NCBI GenBank assembly: GCA_002496355.1
Contig: DAJP01000054.1
Span: 2,748-13,741 of the forward strand
DNA: 10,994 nt
Source: Euryarchaeota archaeon UBA346
Lineage (GTDB): Archaea > Thermoplasmatota > E2 > DHVEG-1
Direction of reading: 5' to 3'
This document shows positions 1 through 7,827 of the stretch, one piece after another. Position 1 is the first letter of the stretch. The number at the start of each line of letters is the position of its first letter. Both the position numbers and the translations under genes were made by a program. A model generated the notes under the pieces. It was not told the origin of the DNA, did not search any database, and saw only the letters and a list, made by a program, of their open reading frames with translations.

Positions 1-1175
<1,175 letters not shown>

Positions 1176-1326
1176 TACGTCCAGGTTGCGTATGCAATCC
1201 ATTGCATGTAATTCGCAATGGGACGATCATCAACCGCATCTGCGAAGATTGGGTCTCCGTCCTTACCATCTAATTTACCTACAAACTAGATGGCGTCTTC
1301 TTACTTGTTGAAATGGAAAATCGGAA
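1176..1326 (-). other. tRNA-Ala to 23S transcribed spacer
   Basis: Non-coding transcribed spacer between tRNA-Ala and 23S. It must hold the 5' half of the 23S processing stem, but the partner half follows the 23S 3' end outside the window, so that stem cannot be verified. Two local hairpins are visible: 1199-1205 pairs with 1215-1221 (7 bp, 9-base loop), and 1266-1272 pairs with 1287-1293 (7 bp, 14-base loop). The first competes with an overlapping inverted repeat at 1192-1207. No gene is seen here. Confidence 0.7.
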
Positions 1327-1398
1327 TGGACCGGATGGGATTTGAACCCATGGCCTCCTGCTTGCAAAGCAGGCGATCTTCCGCTGATCTACCGGCCC
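1327..1398 (-). tRNA. tRNA-Ala(UGC), inside the rRNA operon
   Basis: A 72-nt tRNA that folds into a full cloverleaf. The acceptor stem GGGCCGG pairs with CCGGUCC and contains the G3:U70 wobble pair that is the alanine identity element. The anticodon stem CCTGC/GCAGG flanks the loop TTTGCAA, giving anticodon UGC, which reads GCA and probably the other GCN codons. The T arm has TTCAAAT. The discriminator base is A at 1327, and CCA is not encoded, so it must be added after transcription. A tRNA-Ala between 16S and 23S is the common euryarchaeal arrangement; it is released from the same precursor as the rRNAs. No intron is visible. Confidence 0.97.
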
Positions 1399-1504
1399 TT
1401 ACAATGATATGTTGAGGGTAAGGACCGAGGAAATTCGATAAACCTTAATATACTTTTTGATCGACGTGATTTTAGTGTTTAATTCACCCATCAATGTTAA
1501 TCGT
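1399..1504 (-). other. 16S to tRNA-Ala transcribed spacer, 3' half of 16S processing stem
   Basis: Spacer in the pre-rRNA between the 16S 3' end and tRNA-Ala. Its segment 1459-1495 is the 3' strand of the 16S processing stem and pairs with 3005-3041 across the whole 16S gene. The outer helix is 1459-1468 with 3032-3041 (10 bp). The inner helix is 1478-1490 with 3010-3022 (13 bp), extended by 1492-1495 with 3005-3008. On this strand the three-base bulge is A-A-A (1471-1473). The adjoining four-base helix is 1474-1477. The rest of the spacer is AT-rich with no evident gene. Confidence 0.85.
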
Positions 1505-2973
<1,469 letters not shown>

Positions 2974-3250
2974 CTGGCACACTATTATTATTGGTTTATT
3001 ATGAATTGGTGGGTGAATTAAATATCACCAACACGTCGATCGTCAGATTCAAGAGTGCGCAAGACGTCTACCTCAGAGCATCTTGATTTTCTCGAACCTC
3101 CACATCCACTCTGTTCCCCAGATTTGAAATCGCCTACTCATCGAATGTCGCAATGACATACTCTCATAGGCCAACCGGAATAATCCGGGACAGTATATTA
3201 TGAGGTTATTTATTGAGGTAACCTCACGGTATATAATTATCATATATAAA
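2974..3250 (-). promoter_or_regulatory. rRNA operon leader and candidate tandem promoters
   Basis: Non-coding region upstream of 16S with no supported gene. Three TATA-like boxes face 16S on the minus strand: TTTATATA at 3250-3243 (the best, with purine-rich GTAAGA before it), TTATATAC around 3236-3229, and TAATATAC around 3200-3193. Between the last two lie an 11-base dyad GAGGT-A-ACCTC (3215-3225) and a further GAGGTT (3202-3207). The leader contains the 16S processing stem (3005-3041) and a possible hairpin, 3049-3054 with 3081-3086. Which box is used cannot be told from sequence alone. Confidence 0.6.
3005..3041 (-). repeat. 5' half of 16S processing stem with bulge-helix-bulge
   Basis: Inverted-repeat partner of 1459-1495. 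In the minus-strand transcript the order is: outer helix GATCGACGTG (3041-3032), two bases, a four-base helix GGTG (3029-3026) pairing with CACU (1477-1474), then bulge A-U-A (3025-3023), then the inner helix (3022-3010). The opposite strand has bulge A-A-A (1473-1471). This is two three-nucleotide bulges on opposite strands separated by a four-base-pair helix, the standard substrate of the archaeal splicing endonuclease EndA. In archaea that enzyme excises pre-16S by cutting within the bulges. Confidence 0.88.
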
Positions 3251-3338
3251 TCTTACATATATTTCTTACGCTCGTATCACCCGAAGTTTTAAATATGGAT
3301 ACGAGTTGTCCTGCCGAATTCTCGACACAGAGTGTTCT

Positions 3339-3358
3339 CATAAAAAATATTTTTTCCC
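3339..3358 (-). terminator. T-run terminator after the Lrp-like gene
   Basis: A perfect 14-base AT palindrome, A6-T-A-T6 (3342-3355), lies 19 bases past the stop codon of the Lrp-like gene. On the minus strand it presents a run of six T, the usual archaeal transcription stop. The same 15-base string (with one leading T) recurs between secG and alaS. Confidence 0.6.
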
Positions 3359-3373
3359 AACAGTAATCACAAA

Positions 3374-3901
3374 TCATAGGTACTGGATTAATTTCTTAAT
3401 GTCAGGATTAGTCAGTCGTTGGTTCCGGATGAAAAAGATGCCCTCTAATAGTTCGACATCAGCGATATACTCGTTAAAATGCTCCTTAAACCGATCACTG
3501 AATTTCTTCGCTGCGATCAGATCAGGAGCAAAAAATGAAAAAATACCATCACAAGAACCATGGACATATTCGATGTCCTCTATTTCGATATGAGAACCCG
3601 GAACAAGATCATCAAGTCGTGTGGTAAGGATTTCTTGCATCACTTTTTGATCAATAGGATTTGTGTTACGTTTCATCAGCATGATGAAATGCTTCAGGTT
3701 ATATCGTTCTTGGTTGCAGATGGCAGTATATCCCCAGATATTTTTATCTTCATCCAGTTTTTTTATGATCCGCCAGACTTTCTGCCGGGAAAAACCACAT
3801 TTTTTTGCAATATCATCAATACTTGCTTTCGCATTCACCTGAAGAATCTGTAGTATTTTTTCCTCATCTTCGATTACATGTGTTTGACTACTCTTTGGCA
3901 T
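3374..3901 (-). CDS. Lrp/AsnC-family transcriptional regulator
   Basis: A 175-aa DNA-binding regulator. Residues about 12-60 form an AsnC-type winged helix-turn-helix: ILQILQVNAKASIDDIAKKC, then the recognition helix FSRQKVWRIIKKLDEDK, then the wing ending in GYTA, all typical of the family. Residues about 68-160 resemble the RAM ligand/oligomerisation domain but are divergent: the usual G-x-Y/F-D core is reduced to CDGIFSF, and the protein is some 20 residues longer than common Lrp proteins. The ligand is unknown. The start at 3901 is supported by the HTH position; only a weak GGGAT precedes it. A TATA-like TTTTTATCAC (3951-3942) sits about 45 bases upstream. The gene is monocistronic, between the lone tRNA-Ala and the rRNA promoter. 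Overlapping plus-strand frames (3306-3593, 3560-3853) are shadows. Confidence 0.85.
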   Translation of the reverse strand: MPKSSQTHVIEDEEKILQILQVNAKASIDDIAKKCGFSRQKVWRIIKKLDEDKNIWGYTAICNQERYNLKHFIMLMKRNTNPIDQKVMQEILTTRLDDLVPGSHIEIEDIEYVHGSCDGIFSFFAPDLIAAKKFSDRFKEHFNEYIADVELLEGIFFIRNQRLTNPDIKKLIQYL

Positions 3902-3941
3902 TTGTATCCCGTTTCTCTTGGTTACTATTGGGACATGGTAA

Positions 3942-3952
3942 GTGATAAAAAT
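3942..3952 (-). promoter_or_regulatory. TATA-like box for the Lrp-like gene
   Basis: The minus strand reads TTTTTATCAC about 45 bases before the ATG, which would give a leader of roughly 20 bases. The region is generally AT-rich, so this is only a candidate. Confidence 0.35.
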
Positions 3953-3975
3953 TAAAAAAGGTTTGTATTCCTGGT

Positions 3976-3989
3976 TTTTAAAAAAAAAC
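3976..3989 (-). terminator. T-run terminator after tRNA-Ala(CGC)
   Basis: The minus strand reads AGTTTTTTTTTAAAA only four bases past the tRNA 3' end. A run of nine T directly behind a tRNA is a normal archaeal terminator. Confidence 0.7.
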
Positions 3990-3992
3990 TGA

Positions 3993-4064
3993 TGGACTGA
4001 GCGGGATTTGAACCCGCGGCCTCCGCCTTGCGAAGGCGGCGATCTTCCGCTGATCTATCAGCCC
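3993..4064 (-). tRNA. tRNA-Ala(CGC)
   Basis: A 72-nt tRNA with a complete cloverleaf. Acceptor GGGCUGA pairs with UCAGUCC and contains the G3:U70 alanine identity pair. The anticodon stem CCGCC/GGCGG encloses TTCGCAA, so the anticodon is CGC, reading codon GCG. The D arm (GATCAGCGGAAGATC) and T loop match the tRNA-Ala(UGC) of the rRNA operon; the two differ in the acceptor, anticodon and T stems and the anticodon, mostly by compensating changes. No CCA is encoded and there is no intron. It stands alone between pgk and the Lrp-like gene, with its own T-run behind it and a possible TATA box in front. Confidence 0.97.
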
Positions 4065-4077
4065 GTCCTTGGAAAAA

Positions 4078-4099
4078 GGATAAAAAAGAAAGAGTATAT
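4078..4099 (-). promoter_or_regulatory. Candidate tRNA-Ala promoter and pgk T-rich terminator
   Basis: The 56 bases between the pgk stop and the tRNA read, on the minus strand, CATATACTCTTTC then TTTTTTATCC. CATATAC (4099-4093) is about 32 bases from the mature tRNA 5' end, a fitting TATA distance for a short leader. The following T-run (4087-4082) could end pgk transcripts. Confidence 0.4.
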
Positions 4100-4120
4100 G
4101 ATTGTTTCCGTTGAATTCTG

Positions 4121-5359
4121 TTATTTCACGTGGATGAGTTGGTGCTGCTTCGCTGTTTTTAACGCTTCGACAACGGCGAGTTTCTCCCCCATCATGAATT
4201 TTTCAAGGGCACCCCCACCGGTACTGATATGGGAGATCTTCCCTCGCAGTTTCATCTGTTCTATGGCAGCCACCGTATGTCCACCTCCGGCTATCGAGAA
4301 CGCCTTCGTCTGGGTGATGCATTTGAAGATTTCCTCGGTTCCTTTCCTGAACAAGGGATTCTCAAACACCCCGCAGGGTCCTGAGATAAAAATTGTCTTT
4401 GCAGGCTGGAGGAGTTGTTTATACTGCTGAATCGTTTGTTCACCAATGTCAAAGAGGTTCTGGTCCGATGGAAGGTTTCCAACAGAGATTTCTTTTCGTT
4501 TCCCGTTCTCATCAATAGCAAAATCGACAGGTAGATGGATTTGTTTTTCAAACTTATGATATACGTTTTTTATCTCCGTGAAAATCTCAGGGGTGCCTTC
4601 CTCACCGAAGGCTTCCTCGTTTTTCTGACCAAGATTCACCCCTTTTGCTTTCAAAAACGCATTCGCGGTTAACCCCGTGAGGAGCACATGATCAGCGGTT
4701 TTATTTGTTAACAACCGGTCGATGGTGACAATACCATCAGCAAATTTCGCCCCACCAAAGAGAAACACACTTGGTTTCTCAGGATTTCTCACTACCTTTT
4801 CAAGCGAAGTAAGCTCCTTTTCCATGAGTCTACCAGCTGCTGATGGAAGCACCGTGGTAAAACCTGTCAGGGAACATTGTGCTCGGTGAGCGGCAGCGAA
4901 CGCATCATTCACATAGAAATCAGCGAGGGGTGCAAGGTTTTTTACAAGATCTGATTGCGCATGTTCCTCTGGTTTTTTCTTCTCGGTTTCCCCAGGATAT
5001 TTCCGAACATTATCAAGGAAGACGACAGCCCCTGGTCTCATGGCTTTGATCGCTTGTTTTGCTTTTTCCCCGTAGATATCATCAATAAAACTCACTGGTT
5101 TACCGAGTAGTTTCTGTAATGTCTCTGCATGTTTCTGCATGGATATGAAATCCCAGCTCCCCTGTTTGCCTTGATGAGCGAGAATCACTGTTTTTGCTTT
5201 ATTATGGATAAGTTCTTGGATGGTCGGCAGCGCAAGCCGAATCCGGGTGTCATCCGTGATACTCAGGGTCTTCTTATCTAACGGCATGTTGAAATCTACC
5301 CGGAGCAGAACGGTTTTATTTTCGACATTAAAATCATCTAACGTGTTGTATTCTTTCAT
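4121..5359 (-). CDS. pgk: Phosphoglycerate kinase (archaeal form)
   Basis: A 412-aa cytosolic enzyme that transfers phosphate between 1,3-bisphosphoglycerate and ADP, the step after GAPDH in glycolysis and before it in gluconeogenesis. Family motifs are present in order: RVDFNMP (20-26, substrate binding), AHQGK (61-65), DNVRKYPGE (116-124), NDAFAAAHRA (151-160), GGAKFADGI (202-210), ISGPCGVFE (325-333) and the nucleotide-binding STGGGA (379-384). Variants such as AHQGK in place of bacterial SHLGR are typical of archaeal PGK. Full length. The start is the ATG at 5359: an excellent Shine-Dalgarno GAGGAGGT (5375-5368) lies eight bases upstream, so a nine-residue longer reading from 5386 is rejected. 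It follows gap by 101 bases with a terminator and a TATA box between, so it may be transcribed on its own. Confidence 0.97.
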   Translation of the reverse strand: MKEYNTLDDFNVENKTVLLRVDFNMPLDKKTLSITDDTRIRLALPTIQELIHNKAKTVILAHQGKQGSWDFISMQKHAETLQKLLGKPVSFIDDIYGEKAKQAIKAMRPGAVVFLDNVRKYPGETEKKKPEEHAQSDLVKNLAPLADFYVNDAFAAAHRAQCSLTGFTTVLPSAAGRLMEKELTSLEKVVRNPEKPSVFLFGGAKFADGIVTIDRLLTNKTADHVLLTGLTANAFLKAKGVNLGQKNEEAFGEEGTPEIFTEIKNVYHKFEKQIHLPVDFAIDENGKRKEISVGNLPSDQNLFDIGEQTIQQYKQLLQPAKTIFISGPCGVFENPLFRKGTEEIFKCITQTKAFSIAGGGHTVAAIEQMKLRGKISHISTGGGALEKFMMGEKLAVVEALKTAKQHQLIHVK

Positions 5360-5393
5360 GACTTGAAACCTCCTCGGGTACCCCATATCAAAT

Positions 5394-5416
5394 GTTTTTA
5401 TTTAAACATATAGTTT
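5394..5416 (-). promoter_or_regulatory. Candidate pgk promoter
   Basis: The minus strand reads ACTATATGTTTAAATAAAAAC. Either ACTATATG (5416-5409) or TTTAAATA (5406-5399) could be the TATA box, putting transcription start near 5375-5390, just ahead of the pgk Shine-Dalgarno. Confidence 0.5.
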
Positions 5417-5427
5417 CTTGAAGTAAA

Positions 5428-5440
5428 AGGAAAAAAAACA
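5428..5440 (-). terminator. T-run terminator after gap
   Basis: The minus strand has a run of eight T (5438-5431) 22 bases past the gap stop codon, consistent with archaeal T-run termination. It separates gap from the pgk promoter. Confidence 0.6.
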
Positions 5441-5460
5441 AGGGTTCTAAAGACCATAGG

Positions 5461-6507
5461 CTAGTTTTTGTATGTCTCTATCGGAACCATGTGCTCATTG
5501 AAGATGTAGTTGATCAAATCAACAATACGACAGGAGTACCCCCATTCATTATCATACCAGGAGAAAATCTTGGCTAGGTTTCCTTTCTCCCCGATCGTCT
5601 TTGTCATCAGGCCATCGATGATCGCAGAGTGTGGGTTGCCGACGACATCAACAGATACTAAGGGTTCCTCGGTGTATTGCAGGATGCCTTGTAAGGTGGT
5701 CTGTGACGCGTGTTTGAATGCTGCGTTGATCTCCTGCGATGTTGCTGGTGTTTTTAATACGCAGGCAAAATCTGTTATGGAACCATCTGGTGTGGGGACT
5801 CGGAGAGCGACTCCATCGATTTTTCCCTTCAGATCCGGTATCACTAAGGAGACTGCTTTCGCCGCTCCGGTCGTGGTCGGGATGATAGACACTGCTGCCG
5901 CACGTGCCCGTCGCAGGTCTTTATGGGGAAAATCAAGGATACGCTGATCGCCAGTATAGGAGTGCACCGTGGTCATAAACCCTTGGTCAACTCCGAATTT
6001 ATCATGAAGTACTTTTACAGGGGGCGCGAGGCTGTTTGTCGTGCAAGATGCCATGGAGATGATGTGATGTTTGCTGGGGTCGTACATCTTTTCGTTGACA
6101 CCAAGGACAATGGTAAGATCTGGATCCTTCCCCGGGGCGGAGATGATGACTTTTTTCGCTCCAGCCTCTAAATGCTTTCCAGCTCCATCTCTACTACGAA
6201 ACACACCGGTGGATTCAACAACCACATCAGTATCTAACTTTCCCCAAGGGAGATTAGAGGGATTCACCTCTGAGAAAAATGCGATCAGATTACCGTTCAC
6301 TTCAATGCCTTCTGGTCTCGCGGCAACATCCCCGCAGAACTTCCCATAAATCGAATCATATTTGAGAAGATGCGCAAGAATCTCTGTGTTTCCCAGATCG
6401 TTGACCGCGACAATCTCGAATTTCTTCCCATATTGAGAATGCTGTAACGCTGATCGTAGAACATTTCTTCCGATTCTTCCAAAACCGTTAATCGCTACTC
6501 GAATCAT
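5461..6507 (-). CDS. gap: Glyceraldehyde-3-phosphate dehydrogenase, bacterial-type class I, NAD-type
   Basis: A 348-aa phosphorylating GAPDH that interconverts glyceraldehyde-3-phosphate and 1,3-bisphosphoglycerate. The N-terminal Rossmann motif is INGFGRIGRN (6-15). The catalytic cysteine is Cys155 in SMASCTTNSLAP, and the activating histidine is His182 in VHSYTGDQ. Asp36 in VAVNDLGN and the LDFPHKD segment (191-197) resemble NAD-dependent bacterial enzymes rather than the NADP-using plastid form, which has LDASHRD there. It is unlike the class II GAPDH usual in archaea, so its ancestry is probably bacterial; class I enzymes also occur in haloarchaea and some methanogens. The ATG at 6507 is chosen because MIRVAINGFG is the family N-terminus; a TTG eight codons upstream is less likely. 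It starts 35 bases after the mtaB-like gene, with a TATA box over that gene's last codons. Confidence 0.97.
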   Translation of the reverse strand: MIRVAINGFGRIGRNVLRSALQHSQYGKKFEIVAVNDLGNTEILAHLLKYDSIYGKFCGDVAARPEGIEVNGNLIAFFSEVNPSNLPWGKLDTDVVVESTGVFRSRDGAGKHLEAGAKKVIISAPGKDPDLTIVLGVNEKMYDPSKHHIISMASCTTNSLAPPVKVLHDKFGVDQGFMTTVHSYTGDQRILDFPHKDLRRARAAAVSIIPTTTGAAKAVSLVIPDLKGKIDGVALRVPTPDGSITDFACVLKTPATSQEINAAFKHASQTTLQGILQYTEEPLVSVDVVGNPHSAIIDGLMTKTIGEKGNLAKIFSWYDNEWGYSCRIVDLINYIFNEHMVPIETYKN

Positions 6508-6542
6508 CTCCAAACCACACTCATCCGACAAACAGATGAATA

Positions 6543-6551
6543 TTATATAAG
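6543..6551 (-). promoter_or_regulatory. TATA box for gap, overlapping the mtaB-like stop codon
   Basis: The minus strand reads CTTATATAA, the last three codons of the upstream gene (Leu-Ile-stop), a near-ideal archaeal TATA box. It is about 40 bases before the gap ATG, predicting a leader of about 14 bases. This suggests gap can be transcribed independently of gfcR-lysS-mtaB. Confidence 0.55.
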
Positions 6552-7793
6552 TTTTCCGACAAGATAGGTTGGTGTTGCGTCAATTATTTTTACTTGAACG
6601 AAACAACCTATGGCAACTGGTTCGGTCAGGACAACCTGTTTGTAACTGTTGGTTCTTCCGGTGACTGTCTTTTTTTTTCCTTGCTCTGTTATGAGGACCG
6701 TATAAGTTTTTCTGAGATGTTCCTGGTTTTTCCTACGAGTCAATTCTGTGCAGATCTCGGTCGCTTTTCTTGATCGTTCTTTTACGACATGGGTTGGTAT
6801 GCGTCCTTTCATGTTCTTGGCGGTGGTTTGTGGGCGGGCAGAAAACCTAGTGATGTTGATGACGTCCGGTTGTATTGTGGTTAATATATCTAATGTACGA
6901 TCGAACTGTTCATCGGTTTCAGTTGGAAATCCTATAATAATATCAGTAGAAAGGGTCAATAGAGGAATCGCTGATCGGAACTGTTCAACAAGGTCTCTGA
7001 AATCTTGTGTTGAATAACCGCGATTCATTTTTTCTAAAATATCATCATCACCAGATTGGACAGGTAGGTGAAGGAATTTGTAGATGGCAGGATGCTGATA
7101 AGCTGATAAGATGGAAGACATGTTTTTTTGTACGGTCGCAGGATTCATCATCCCGACACGGATACGGAACGCTCCATCAAGACTACTTACCTGGGCCAGT
7201 AACACCCCGAGATTTGTCCCGGTATCAAGACCATAGGATGCTGTGTCCTGCGCAGTGAGTTGAATCTCCCTGCATCCCTGTCTGAGCGCAGAGCAGACAT
7301 CTGTGACTATCTCCTCTGCAGGAAAACTCCGAAGGATACCTCGCGCGAAATGAGTGATACAATAGCTACAAGAAAGTCTGCATCCTTCTGCAATCAGGAT
7401 AGGAGCGATTGTTGAATCGTAATACCGGGGAAACCCTGTTTTTTTTGTTTCTTTAAAAGAAGGATCATCCCCATTTATTATATCATTAATGTACTGTATA
7501 TGCTGAGAGGGTAGAAGAAACGCATTCGGAGCCACTGCTCTGATAAGATTTGCTTGGACCGCAGGCATGCAACCAGTCACTATGATCCTTTTCTGCGTCA
7601 AATAAAAATCTTTCAACCGGGAAAGCATCCGCTGTTCGGTCGTCCCAATCACAGTGCAGGTGAGCAGCATGAGCACGTCAGCATCAGTTTTTACTGTGAC
7701 GATCTGATGCCCCTTTTCTTTCAGGAGGCCAAGCAGCAGTCGTTCATCGCTTTTGTTCGCGGTGCACCCATACGTCTCAACATAGATATTCAT
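6543..7793 (-). CDS. tRNA N6-threonylcarbamoyladenosine (t6A37) methylthiotransferase, MtaB/CDKAL1 type
   Basis: A 416-aa radical-SAM enzyme that adds a methylthio group to t6A37, making ms2t6A37 in ANN-decoding tRNAs; the known substrate of the family is tRNA-Lys(UUU). Three domains are visible. The N-terminal methylthiotransferase domain holds its cluster cysteines Cys10 (YGCTANKSD), Cys46 (LLTCTVIGTTE) and Cys75 (VTGCMP). The radical-SAM core has CxxxCxxC at Cys138, Cys142 and Cys145 (EGCRLSCSYC) and the LHLPVQSGDD segment. The C-terminal TRAM domain (about 360-416) binds tRNA. The Asn usually before the second cluster Cys (NTC) is replaced (LTC). The start fits the family; no Shine-Dalgarno precedes it, and a TATA-like box 25-30 bases upstream hints at a leaderless transcript. 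It follows lysS by 25 bases. Confidence 0.93.
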   Translation of the reverse strand: MNIYVETYGCTANKSDERLLLGLLKEKGHQIVTVKTDADVLMLLTCTVIGTTEQRMLSRLKDFYLTQKRIIVTGCMPAVQANLIRAVAPNAFLLPSQHIQYINDIINGDDPSFKETKKTGFPRYYDSTIAPILIAEGCRLSCSYCITHFARGILRSFPAEEIVTDVCSALRQGCREIQLTAQDTASYGLDTGTNLGVLLAQVSSLDGAFRIRVGMMNPATVQKNMSSILSAYQHPAIYKFLHLPVQSGDDDILEKMNRGYSTQDFRDLVEQFRSAIPLLTLSTDIIIGFPTETDEQFDRTLDILTTIQPDVINITRFSARPQTTAKNMKGRIPTHVVKERSRKATEICTELTRRKNQEHLRKTYTVLITEQGKKKTVTGRTNSYKQVVLTEPVAIGCFVQVKIIDATPTYLVGKLI

Positions 7794-7817
7794 GGTAAAA
7801 ACGCGAAGAGACAGGGT

Positions 7818-7827
7818 CTTATTTAAC
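7818..7827 (-). promoter_or_regulatory. TATA-like box overlapping the lysS stop codon
   Basis: The minus strand reads GTTAAATAAG, spanning the final Val-Lys-stop of lysS. Its centre is about 29 bases before the ATG of the mtaB-like gene, which has no Shine-Dalgarno. This spacing fits a leaderless or nearly leaderless transcript. The coding constraint makes chance occurrence possible. Confidence 0.4.

Noticed and set aside
3166..3190. Inverted repeat CCGGAATAATCCGG near 3175-3188
   Set aside because: Only five-base arms with a four-base centre; too weak to call beside the stronger GAGGT dyad.
3306..3853. Two plus-strand frames of 95 and 97 aa opposite the Lrp-like gene
   Set aside because: They are antisense to a clear AsnC-family protein, their products look like no family, and they have no ribosome site.
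4008..4430. Plus-strand 140-aa frame overlapping tRNA-Ala(CGC) and the pgk end
   Set aside because: It crosses a confident tRNA and is antisense to pgk.
5360..5386. Nine-residue N-terminal extension of PGK
   Set aside because: A strong Shine-Dalgarno lies inside the extension, eight bases before the ATG at 5359, where the family N-terminus begins.
6508..6531. Upstream TTG start for GAPDH
   Set aside because: It would add eight residues before the standard MIRVAINGFG start, with no better ribosome site.
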